Position numbers and translations under genes: made by a program
Notes under the pieces: generated by a model
The model's database searches: none
What the model saw: only the letters and a program-made list of their open reading frames with translations
Told to the model about the DNA's origin: nothing
NCBI RefSeq assembly: GCF_000208745.1
Contig: NC_030858.1
Span: 6,746,188 to 6,810,187, forward strand
Length of the DNA: 64,000 nt
Direction: 5' to 3'
Source: Theobroma cacao
Taxonomy: Eukaryota; Streptophyta; Magnoliopsida; Malvales; Malvaceae
In this document: positions 12,501 through 22,716 of the stretch, one piece after another
Layout of the letters: every line of letters starts with the position of its first letter
How positions within the stretch are numbered: position 1 is the first letter of the stretch

Positions 12501-12925
12501 GTGCCACCACAGCAACCCTGCCTATAAGCGTGTTCTTACTGATTCCACAATTCTTTCTGGTGGGTGCTGGTGAGGCCTTCATATACACCGGCCAGCTTGA
12601 TTTCTTCATTACTCAATCTCCCAAAGGAATGAAAACCATGAGCACTGGTCTCTTCCTCACAACTCTATCGCTTGGTTTCTTCGTCAGTACTTTCTTGGTA
12701 TCAGTGGTGAAAAGGTTGACAGGAAGCAATGATGGGCAAGGATGGCTAGCTGACAATATAAACCACGGGAGACTCGACTGCTTCTATGGACTTGTAGCCG
12801 TTCTAGACATCATAAATTTTGTAGTATATCTTGTTTGTGCGGCGTGGCACAAGCCACGGAAACCAAAACCTGCTCTGCAGATGGAGACCATTGTTAATGG
12901 CTCCTCTGCTGAGGACAAGTGCTAG
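9508..12925 (+). CDS. NPF6-type (NRT1.1-like) nitrate/peptide transporter, tandem copy 1
   Basis: Proton-coupled major facilitator of the NPF/PTR family, expected in the plasma membrane. Exons: 9508-9510 (ATG only, proposed), 9638-9740, 10937-11154, 11300-11847, 11976-12316, 12393-12925, giving 581 residues (577 if started at the ATG at 9647). NRT1.1/NPF6.3 is 590. Seen: EICER at the start of TM1 (the ExxER proton-coupling motif), LGRYKTIAIF with the Thr equivalent to phosphorylation site Thr101, GGLKSSVSGFG with the salt-bridge Lys, FWTTHAQ with the His equivalent to nitrate-binding His356 (12139-12141), and GAGEAFIYTGQ with the Glu equivalent to Glu476 (12572-12574). All key NRT1.1 residues checked are kept, so nitrate transport is likely. 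Twelve TM segments are expected. The start is debatable: an unspliced 5' end would place a 62-codon overlapping upstream frame at 9508. Its neighbour at 17.2 kb is a tandem paralogue. Confidence 0.9.
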
Positions 12926-13322
12926 GCTTCTTTAGGGCTACAAATTATGATGTGTTCTTCTAACTTTTCTCGCCTTTGTGCATTAAGAATTGGATTGTGT
13001 TTAGCTTCATTTCTCCTGTCTTTTACAAGCAATAGAGAAGTAAGATTTCAGTCCATATGAATGATTGCTTTTCACCTTCTTCTCGGCAAGTATATAAACC
13101 AACTACCAGCATCATTCACCATCCATAACCTCACCATTCTCTACCTCCACTGCACAAGTAACTTCAAATATTTATAGTTAATTCGAGAATTGCAGATATG
13201 CTAAATGAAGGAGAATGATTACAATTTCTCTCATTTGATTAGTAAATTAGAGAGTTGACAAGAAAAGAAACCTCGGCGAGTGACTTGGGTTATCAATAGT
13301 TTTCCTTGACTTCGCACACAAT
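12926..13322. other. 3' flank of NPF gene 1
   Basis: Likely 3' UTR and AT-rich flank. The last eight bases (13315-13322) are the left target duplication of the MITE that follows. Confidence 0.5.
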
Positions 13323-13888
13323 CAGTGGCGGAGCCAGGGGGTGCTGTCAGGGGCCGGCGCCCCGCTTGCCTTGGCTCTTGAAAACTTGGCTAAACTCTAG
13401 CTTTATTCTCAAACAAAAAGGGTTAATTTTGACTCTTGCCCTCCCAAGAGTTTATAAAATGCTCACCCGCTCCCTTATGTAAATTTCTAATTTGCTTTTT
13501 TTTAAGTTCTAAACCTAATCATTAATTTGATTTCTTTTACCATTCTTAGTGTGGGCATTATTATATTTGATTTTTAACTCCTTGAATTATGACTTTACTT
13601 TTTCAATTGACCAATAAGTATGTTGCCACTAATTATTGCATGACTTATTTAAGAAGATATAGTTGCTATATTTTATATAATAAGGTTTGAAGTTTATATA
13701 TTTTTTACTTAAAAGAAGAAATTTAAGTTATTGTTTTACATTGCAATTACAGTAATATTTCTTTGAATTTAGTACACCTCTTATGATATTTTTAATCAAA
13801 AAGCTTTTTTAAATTAATTTTATTCTCATTTTAGTTATAATGGAGTATATATTATTTGTATCCCAAAGAAAAACGTGCTTTGCCCCTG
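13323..13888. mobile_element. Non-autonomous hAT-type element (MITE-like), 566 bp
   Basis: The left end CAGTGGCGGAGC and the complement of the right end, CAGGGGCAAAGC, match at 9 of 12 positions. They are flanked by 8-bp direct repeats, CACACAAT (13315-13322) and CAGACAAT (13889-13896), with one mismatch. An 8-bp target duplication and CAG...CTG termini are hAT features. The interior is AT-rich with no transposase frame. Confidence 0.7.
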
Positions 13889-13896
13889 CAGACAAT

Positions 13897-15819
13897 CATT
13901 CACTCATGGGTCCCATTTCCCATCTATCCTCATTTTTGTTAGAAAATTGGTTTCACCATTGCCATTATATGTGTTCCTAATGAACTAAATGGCTTTCTTT
14001 CAATTGGCAGCATTAAATCAATAGATTCAAACATGAAACAGACCATCATTTCCCTGTTAGAATCTTTTAATTTTCTCTCCCAATCTAACTTATGCCATGT
14101 ATCTCCATCCATATGTACATACACCTTCATTCCCAATTAATAGTTGACTTGAAACCACAGGCAGCCACTAAGCCAATTGCACTTGGTTTACTCCTCTTAA
14201 TTAATTTCAAAAACATTGGAGAATGAAAACAAGTCAAAAGAGTCACGTATGGTATGGAGTCCGAGATCTGGTCATCTATATGTGCCTATTGCTGAACAGG
14301 GCCTCTTCGATTCTGTACCCCATGTTTCGAATCTTACAAATTGGACTAGCCTTCATATTTTGTCGCAGAGCGGTCATATGTTTCCACCATCAACTCAAAA
14401 ATGCGTATTCATCCAAGTTTCATTTGAACATTGCAAGTGGCTGGACCTGGGTATAGCCCAAGAAATTAGATGCCTAGCCTTTCGCACGAGCCTAAAGTCC
14501 TCTTTTGCTCCATTCATTCATCGTTTTGTTGCTCTTTGGTGTCAAATCTTAATGAAACAAAGAGCGACTGAGAAATAGACAGTTCGATTTGCTTTCTTTT
14601 GCTGATTGATGATATATTATTCTCTTGTAATGGGCTCTCTCACTTGCTCTGATGGCCTGCAGCCATTAATACAAGTGTAGTGGGTGGCCATCTCTTGGAA
14701 TTCAATGTGACGTGTGGCCACAAATGGTGCAGAATTATATCACAACGCTCTTGCCGAACAGCTTGGGACAGCTGAGTTGATTAGTAGTTTTGAAAGAAAT
14801 TTCCAATAATAGTTTCAACAAGTGAACAAGTCTAGCATTCTAGTTTTAGTTTTAGATTGAACCTCATAATAGTTGCAGCACTTAATCACAACTTCTAAGA
14901 GATTCTTGATCAGGATCAACTTATTAATTTAAAAAAAAAAACTTGATAATTTATATTTAGATTCGAATCTTATCATGGCATGATTTTTCTATAAAATAAT
15001 TATGTAAATATATATATGCAACTATAAAGCTAATTATAGAAACTTGGACTTAAATTTGGATGTTCACATGGTAGAGAATAGGATAAAGCTGATTAACTTA
15101 GATAGAAGATGCCAGCGTTATCTGTCAAATTCAGACAAAGGAAAATATCTCCATCTCATTGCTTGAAGCTATAGCTAGCCGAAAAAACTTAGTAGGAGGG
15201 GGAAAGCTCTATATGCGTTTTGGTCTAGTTAAGTCATGCATGCACATGGCTGCCAGATGAGCATCATCTTCTTGTTGGTGCTAGTTCTCAGCAGATAGCA
15301 CTAATTTGGTTTCTTGATCAATCTGGCTTGCAATGTACGTTAGAAAATTAGCCGTTGATGACAGCCGGTTGTTGTCAGGAAACAAGTGTCTCCACTCTCC
15401 AGGTGGTTGAGATGGGTACCAGATACCATCTTTGACTAAATGTGAACGATGAAACTGGAAGTGGTACCCAAAGAGATTTCAATTGCAAAATCTCAGCCAT
15501 ATACCCGACAAACCACAATCAGATTGTGCCATTAATTCTACGGCGAGTTTCTACTGGTGTAATCGGGGTTTAGTTGGTGTTCAAAAAATTAGTAAAATTA
15601 ATTTCAAAATGTGAATTTTTAATAGACTTTATTTTTTAAGACTTCTTTCGTTTCCGTTACTCAATATGTAAAGAAGGATTGTACAAATAATTTTAGAATA
15701 CAATTAAACTAATATCTAATTTTGTTTTACACTTTACAAAAGTAGATCGTTAGATATATTCGAAAGTTTGCAAAATTGTTCAGCTTTAAAGCTATTTTTT
15801 GTAGCAATTAGATTATAAG
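13897..15819. other. Spacer between the two NPF genes, left part
   Basis: AT-rich DNA with no gene recognised. A 120-codon frame at 14216-14578 does not start with ATG and matches no known family. The last bases (15812-15819) are the target duplication of the second MITE. Confidence 0.4.
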
Positions 15820-16010
15820 TAGAGGTGGAGGAAGGGTTTAATAGGAGACCGCCTCCCAAAGTTTTAAAATCTTATAAATTTCTATATCTTAAAAAAAAAA
15901 TTATAATTTTGTTTATACTTTTTTTTAAAAATTTATAGTTTCACTTTTACAAATATTGACTTTTTTTTTGTTTCCGTCTTCTTAAATATAAAATCCTGAT
16001 TCCATTACTG
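15820..16010. mobile_element. Short hAT-type MITE, 191 bp
   Basis: Flanked by a perfect 8-bp direct repeat ATTATAAG (15812-15819 and 16011-16018). The termini are weakly inverted: left TAGAGGTGGAGGAAGG against the complement of the right end CAGTAATGGAATCAGG, about 9 of 16 matching. The interior is A/T-rich. It resembles the start of the 566-bp element at 13323 in its G-rich first 40 bases and may belong to a related group. Confidence 0.65.
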
Positions 16011-16018
16011 ATTATAAG

Positions 16019-17087
16019 GAATTTGGACTTTTTTGGTATTTGATAAAAATTCAAGTATTTATGTTAATTTTCAAAACATAATAGTTTTCTTACTCTTAAT
16101 TGTTCTGCTTTTATCTTATTTGTTTTTTTTTTTTGTCTCAAAACGGTTGGTAACAAATCATTTATATAAACTTGTAACAATTTTTTTTAAAAGACACAAT
16201 TTTTTCATTAAAGTACCTTTTTGTCTTAAAATATTTTTGTATTTTATAAAACATAATTTTTAAATAAATATATTATTTTAATAATCACTTTATGAAAGAT
16301 AACTATTTATTTTATTAGACATAAGCTTTGAGTTACAATATAAAAAAATAACTTTTCGTATCTAAGCTTTTTGAGTTGGTGTTTTTCTTGTTGTTTCATA
16401 ATTTTTGAATTTAGAAATATTTTTTCAGAATGTCACTTTATTAAAAAATATAATTATTTACATGAAAAATTCATCTACAATCTAATAATTATATTATGTG
16501 TTATAACTTTTGAATTAAGATAATTTTTTTTATTTTAAAAGTACACCGACAGTTGCTTTTCTTTGTTTACAGTTGATGCAAGTTTTAGAGGACAAAAAAA
16601 TCCCTTACTAGGTCCCTAATTTGGTAAATGAGATCTGTGTGAGGACTGAAGAGTGACCCTTCCTGTTCTAGAAACCAGGCGATCATCTTCCAAGAAAGTT
16701 TTTGTATCGAAGCTGTAATATATAGAATCATGTATTTTGGTTTTGGGCTGGGCGTTGAGTTAAATTTGAACTAGTATGGTCCAAGGAGATCGTGGCATTG
16801 AATTTTTTCCTTTGGTAGTTGAGTTCTTTCTTCAAATGGACGAAGAAAGTAAAAAATTTCAAATCCACCTAGCTTGAAAAAGGAAAAAATCATTATCCTG
16901 ACAGATAAGCTCCAGATATATAGTAGTACATAAATTGCAAGGAGCCAATTGGGGCCTCTAACTTTGCCAGTTTCCTTTCTGGTGCATTTTAACCTTAACA
17001 ATTTTAAGGAATTTAATTTATTTACCTTTCTTAAAACCCAATGTATTTGGTCACATCCATTACATGTCTGAACTGATCCTGGAATAA
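16019..17087. other. Promoter-side spacer of NPF gene 2
   Basis: Very AT-rich, with T and A homopolymer runs (for example 16123-16136). No gene or further element was recognised. Confidence 0.4.
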
Positions 17088-17093
17088 TATAAA
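17088..17093 (+). promoter_or_regulatory. Putative TATA box of NPF gene 2
   Basis: TATAAA 89 bp upstream of the ATG at 17182, in otherwise mixed sequence. Confidence 0.45.
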
Positions 17094-17181
17094 CAACTAT
17101 ATAGTCAGTGCTCGTTTTTTTCTTAGATTAGTCCTCCTATAAGTTTTTTGTTACTCTTTTCACTCCTTGGTTAAGCCTGTC

Positions 17182-19915
17182 ATGGAGGAAAATCAAACGC
17201 AACTTGTGTCGGATGCTGTTGACTACAAGGGAAATTCTGCTGATAGGAACACGTCTGGTGGTTGGGTGGCTGCGGCTCTAATCCTGGGTGAATTTCTTTT
17301 TCCTCTGCATAGTCTATAATCTTAGTACTTTAGAGTTTATGGGAATTGACTTCCAATTGTTTTAAATATGTAGTTGTGCATTTTTCATTAATTTAATAGT
17401 TTTTACAATTCTAATCGAATTTACATACCTGAAAAATGGTATAGAAAAAAAATATATCAGAAACAAAAATCGTTTCGTATATCTGTCTTATAGCATTGTT
17501 GATACGTTATACAAGTCATTTAAACAAATTCATCGAATTTCCTCTCCAGATTTGTATATGCAGCAGTTGTTTTTAGGGATATGCTGTTAATTTAACGTTT
17601 CAGCTTCCATTTGGAATGCCAGCATGGTTTTTTTTTTTTTTTTTTTATCTTTTGACATTGAAATCTTTCATTTTCTGGTAGTCCAATGACTTCAGATCTT
17701 TGTCCAGTGATCTGGGTCTCAGGAGAAGTGTAGATTTATTTTCTACACACGAATAGATTATTATTATTGCTATTATTACTCTTCTTAGGAGTTGAGATAT
17801 GCGAGAGACTTTCAACAATGGCAATTGTGGTGAATTTGGTGACATATTTAGTGGGCACAATGCATCTGCCTAGTGCAACTTCTTCAAATGTCAGTACAAA
17901 TTTCGGGGGTACATCATATATGCTGTGCTTGTTGGGAGGGATTCTTGCTGATACTTTCTTAACCCGATATTGGACGATTGCCATTTTTGCTGTGATCAAT
18001 GCAATGGTAAGCACATAAAGCATCTTTCTTTTCTTTTCCAGAGTTGCTTTAATGGTTCACTTGATTATCACATTTACAATCCTGGCCATCTGTTGATGAA
18101 CTAGGGCACTTGCTTGTTAGCAATCTCAACAGGATTGCCACAGCTGCGCCCCCCTCCTTGCAGCCCTGCTCAATCCAATGAATGTGTAGAGGCCAACAGC
18201 CTGCAAATGGGTGTCTTCTCTTGTGCTCTATATTTATATGGACTAGGACTTGGCGGGATTAAGTCAAGCGTTTCAGGATTTGGAACTGACCAATTTGACA
18301 AAAATGATAAGAAGGAAAAGCAGCAAATGGCAAGTTTCTTCGACATCTTTTACTTGATTATCAACATAGGTACCCTGCTAGCGGTCACTGTCCTTGTTTA
18401 TATACAAGACAAAGTAGGTCGAAGCTGGGGATATGGTATTTGCTCGGTTACTATGCTACTTGCTGCTTTTATATTTCTATCAGGAACTAAAAAGTATAGG
18501 TACAAGGAAAGTCCGGGAAGCCCTGTGGTTCAAATTCTTCAAGTTCTTGTGGCTGCTATAAGGAAAAGGAATGTTGACTTTCCATCTAATATTAGCCATT
18601 TATATGAGGACCCTGCACAGGAACTGAGACTGTCACACACAAATAAGCTAAGGTACGTCGTCAACAATGAAGATTTCGTTGGCAATTTGTTTGAAATTCT
18701 TTTCTCTGGAAAGTTAAGACAATGTTTTAATATTTTTTATTTGAACTTCAATTACAAAAAAGGTGACATGTTTTTTATTTGAAAAGAGAAAAACCTGGCT
18801 GCACTTTCCTGTAATTCAAAAGTTTGGAGTCTACATCATGGTCTTGTAAAGCTTAATCTGAATGGATCTTGTGTTTCCCCTAAACTAATGGAGTCTAGAT
18901 ATATTGCAAAATTTGTATGGCAGGTGCTTGGACAAGGCAGCAGTCATTACCAGCAAGGACGCTGGAATAAGTGAATCACCAACTCCAAATCCATGGAGTC
19001 TTTGCTCAGTAACAAGGGTAGAGGAAGTTAAGATGTTGACTGGATTACTGCCAATTTGGGCAACAACGATCATGTTTTGGACGGTATATGCACAGATGGC
19101 CAGCTTCTCAGTCCAGCAAGCTTTAACAATGGAGAGATCCATAGGAAATTTTGAAATCCCTCCAGCCTCTTTCAATGTTTTCATGATTGGATCCATAATG
19201 CTCACTCTTGCAATCTATGACCGCCTGATCATGCCACTCTTCAGGAAAACAAGAAAACCTCAAGGTACTCAACTAATTGTGAAATGTTTAGAAAAAAAAA
19301 AAACTATACTCTTATCATCATCCTGTTTTTGGTTGTTCTGTTAATCACCTAAGTCAATTCAAAAAACCTCTTTCAGGTTTGACCAATTTGCAAAAAATAG
19401 GGTTTGGCCTCTTCTTCTCCATTATAGCTATGGCGGCTGCAGCATTTGCAGAAATGAAACGATTGTCAGTTGCTAAAACCAAGGGAACCACCACCTTAAC
19501 CCTACCAGTGAGCGGATTCTTGTTGCTACCACAATTCATCTTGGTTGGGATAGGAGATGCGTTCATCTATGCCGGCCAGCTTGATTTCTTTATAACAGAG
19601 TCACCGAGAGGGATGAAAGCAATAGGTACTGGCCTTTTCCTGACAACCATCGCGCTTGGTTTGTTTGGAAGCAGTATATTAGTTGAAATCGTGAGGAATG
19701 TTACTGGAACAAATGGTGGGCATGATTGGCTGGCTCATAGGATTAATGATGGCAGACTGGACTACTTTTATGGGCTTCTAGCTGTTCTAAGCCTCATCAA
19801 CTTGGGATTATTTCTTGTTTGTGCCAAAAGGTATAAGCCAAATCCTGGAGAAGTTGCTCTAAGGACAAATGATAAAGTCAATGTTGATGTTCCTCCTAAA
19901 GAAGAAAGTGCATAG
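17182..19915 (+). CDS. NPF6-type (NRT1.1-like) transporter, tandem copy 2, altered substrate-site residues
   Basis: Five exons: 17182-17287, 17789-18006, 18105-18652, 18924-19264, 19377-19915, giving 583 residues. The three middle exons are 218, 548 and 341 bp, exactly as in copy 1, so the two arose by tandem duplication. The order is N-terminal MEENQTQLVSDAVDYKG, then EICER (proton motif), RYWTIAIF (Thr101 equivalent kept), GGIKSSVSGFG (Lys kept), the long central loop, and FWTVYAQ. Here Tyr (19087-19089) replaces the His that binds nitrate in NRT1.1. GIGDAFIYAGQ has Asp (19556-19558) where NRT1.1 has Glu476. From memory, Arabidopsis NPF6.4 also has Tyr at the His site. Copy 2 is a plausible functional transporter whose nitrate affinity or substrate may differ from copy 1. 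There is no frameshift or stop. Confidence 0.93.
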
Positions 19916-21591
19916 GAATTTCTTGCTCTTTCTTTTTTATTCTACCCTAGAGGGTTTATATTCCAACTGTTCACCCCCTTGTACCTTCCAAAAAATGTGT
20001 ACTAGTTGCATAACAAGGGACTGTCTATTATTCAAGATTGATGGAATGGTTCTAAAATCTATGAGACAACTGCAACCTTATACTGGTTTACTGTTGGTGT
20101 TTGCTCCATAAGATTGATTAATTTTTTTTCTTCAACAAAAGAAATGTTCTGGATTAGCCTAACTAATTAATAAGGCATGGGAGAATCAGATAATGTTGCT
20201 TACATTTTGAAAATTTGTCCAAGAACTCAAAAAAGTAGACCCTCTTAAACAAGATTTTTAAGTAGTCTGTCTGCAACTAATGCACCCTCACAAGAGCACA
20301 AGGTTATTACTTGAAATGAAGAGCTAAATAAACTCTTCTTTGGAGTGATGTCGTTTGACTAATGGCAACCAAAAGTGCTAAACCAGGTGAAATAGATGAA
20401 CATGTACATAGAATGAAAATCACATTTTATTGGACTAATTGTCAGCTATTCATTGAGCACCATGAGGAAATGACCAACAAATATCCGTGCTTTATACATG
20501 CGTATGTTAACTTGTTAAGGCTTCTACTTTGCTTCTTGCTCTTTTAGCAGGTTCTGAGCGACTTATGAGCAATGTAAACTCCTTGGACCACGTATCCCAA
20601 CCTTCTATTATTGAATTTAACACTTGGGTGGTATAAAAAAATTGATTCGAATTTAACACTTTAAGTAAAAACATAATACATCAATTATTAAATCAAATAC
20701 TTACAAAATGGTACATATAAAATACTAAAACAATACTTGGCTGTGATGGAAGGGTTACAAGGTTCCTTAATTAATGTAATAGGCATGTACGAAAGGGCAC
20801 TCTTTTTCCTTTTTATGAGTTTTATCCCATTGGGTTTGATCATGAAAAGGTTTTATAATGAGATTCTTTTTTGCATGACGATGGAATTGGCAAGGATTAG
20901 AATTTAAGCTGTTTATGTCTAGTAAGAGTATGTCTCACTGTATAAATGTTTCTGGTGATTAATGAAGTTTTGCTCATTCATTCTTCAAATTCAAGTGACA
21001 TTGGCAGCCGCTTTCTCCTCTTAATGTTCCAACTTGCTATCATAAAATCTGCCCGACCTTCTTTCTAAGGTCCAACCCATGAATTTAACATTCAATCCAG
21101 ATTCAGATCAATGCAAATTGCAATCAACAAAAGCCAATATCATTCACAAAATACAAGACCACGAATTTGAAAGTGAATGTGTGTAACTGAGTTGAACATT
21201 TGATCACTCAGAGAAATGCAACCACCTTATTCATGTTGTGCACCGAATAGAAGACTATAATCCAACAAATAAAAATACATCGTCTCTGCCTCCACAAAGC
21301 ATAAGTAATTGGCAATGTTAATATATAGCAAACTTTTTTGTCTAAATCATGATCAGTATAAATGCCCACAGCTACGAGCCTACAACATGAATTGGCACCA
21401 TTGACAAGATAAATCATCCAACAAAATGGCCCCAATAACATGAGTGCGCAGCCAAGAATAATAAACATAAACAGAGCAAGCACAGAAAAGAAACTAAACA
21501 CCTCTATGATCTCTCACCAGTTTAACTTTCATTATCTAGAAGTTCAAAGAAAAAACAGAATTTTCTTAAAATCAAGTGTAGGAAATCAAAA
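19916..21591. other. Spacer between convergent NPF gene 2 and translocator
   Basis: The 3' UTRs of the two converging genes with AT-rich DNA between. A 13-bp direct repeat (GAATTTAACACTT) occurs near 20,613 and 20,648. No gene was recognised; the small frames here match no family. Confidence 0.4.
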
Positions 21592-22716
21592 TTAACCCTG
21601 TGATTCATTTCTTCTCGTAGTCCCATCCCCTTCTCTCTGACCCAACAGTCTGCCACTTTCCTCATCATCAGCCTCCTCAGCTCTCCTCTGTGCTTCCCTC
21701 TCTCTAAGCCCTTGCAACTTGGAATGATTATAATATGCAACCCCCAAAAATGCAAGCCCGTAACCAAACAAATTAACTGGAGTCACCGTATCTTTAATCA
21801 CCGACCAGGAAAAGGCTATCAGCAACCAGTCTTTGACCACGCCAGCCACGTTCATTGTCAACGCTGATGTCTTCCCAACTAACAAAAACACCGCCAGGTT
21901 CAAAGCGAACGCGCAAAAAGAGTTGGTCCCGAAGATGAAGTAATCAAAATGGAAACTTGAGTTTTCTTTGAGTGAAGGAAGTTCAACTGTAACCCAGGGA
22001 ATAAGCAAGAAAAGGAAACAACAAGGAGCAACGTAATAAAGGGAAGTAATTGGGTTAAGATTGATTCCTTTTGAAGTGAGGAGTATTTGGATTAAAACCA
22101 GTCTTGTAGCTTCAAAAGCAACGGCTCCAAGCTGTAAAAAAACACCCCAAGTATCGAATTTGGCTTCACCATAAGCAGCAACGGCGACCCCGAAGGAAAT
22201 AGTGAGCATGTTAGCCATGGTGGAAGATTTAAATGAATCTTTTCGAAAGAGAACTCCGATGGAGTAAACAGCAACCGGCATGAGGGCCTTAAGCATTTGG
22301 ATGAAGGAAACGGAGAGATAGATGTAGGCGGAGTTAGAGAGCCAAAGAGAAAGGGAGTAAAGGGCACCTATGGGGACTACAGAGGATAGGTAGAGACGGG
22401 GTGACATGGAGGAAGGGAGGTCCACGACTTGGAAGATGCGGACGAGGAGGATAGCTATGGAGGAACAGAAGCCCATGTGGATGAGAGTTAGGGAGATTGG
22501 GTAAGGCCAATTGTACATTTTTCGGTCGAGGATGTATTTGTTGTAGACTATTACGGTGAAGGAAAGGAAGATCCATATGGCTACGTAGGTGTAGGAGAGG
22601 AGGATTCTTTTGAGGATGGAGGGGGAAAGGGTGCTGGATGGGGTGGTCGCGGTGGCGGTGCTGGAGGCTCCCATGGTTGTTGTTGCTGGGCTGAGGCCCC
22701 GGAAAGAGAGGGCCAA
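21592..22716 (-). CDS. Sugar-phosphate/phosphate translocator-like (TPT/NST family)
   Basis: Complete intronless frame of 374 residues. It belongs to the plant nucleotide-sugar/triose-phosphate translocator superfamily, clade of Arabidopsis At4g32390, At2g25520, At5g25400 and At5g11230 (recognised from memory). The first 30 residues are Ser/Thr/Pro-rich and variable. About ten hydrophobic segments follow (residues about 40-335), with the clade's conserved runs [60 protein letters not shown] and [20 protein letters not shown]. The tail is charged ([15 protein letters not shown]), with no plastid transit peptide, so an endomembrane site is more likely than the plastid envelope. A second in-frame ATG at codon 15 (22672-22674) could also serve as start. 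The substrate is not known for this clade. Confidence 0.95.
   Translation of the reverse strand: MALSFRGLSPATTTMGASSTATATTPSSTLSPSILKRILLSYTYVAIWIFLSFTVIVYNKYILDRKMYNWPYPISLTLIHMGFCSSIAILLVRIFQVVDLPSSMSPRLYLSSVVPIGALYSLSLWLSNSAYIYLSVSFIQMLKALMPVAVYSIGVLFRKDSFKSSTMANMLTISFGVAVAAYGEAKFDTWGVFLQLGAVAFEATRLVLIQILLTSKGINLNPITSLYYVAPCCFLFLLIPWVTVELPSLKENSSFHFDYFIFGTNSFCAFALNLAVFLLVGKTSALTMNVAGVVKDWLLIAFSWSVIKDTVTPVNLFGYGLAFLGVAYYNHSKLQGLREREAQRRAEEADDEESGRLLGQREGDGTTRRNESQG

Noticed and set aside
14216..14578. 120-codon open frame between the NPF genes
   Set aside because: It starts at TTG, resembles no protein, and has no splice partners in phase.
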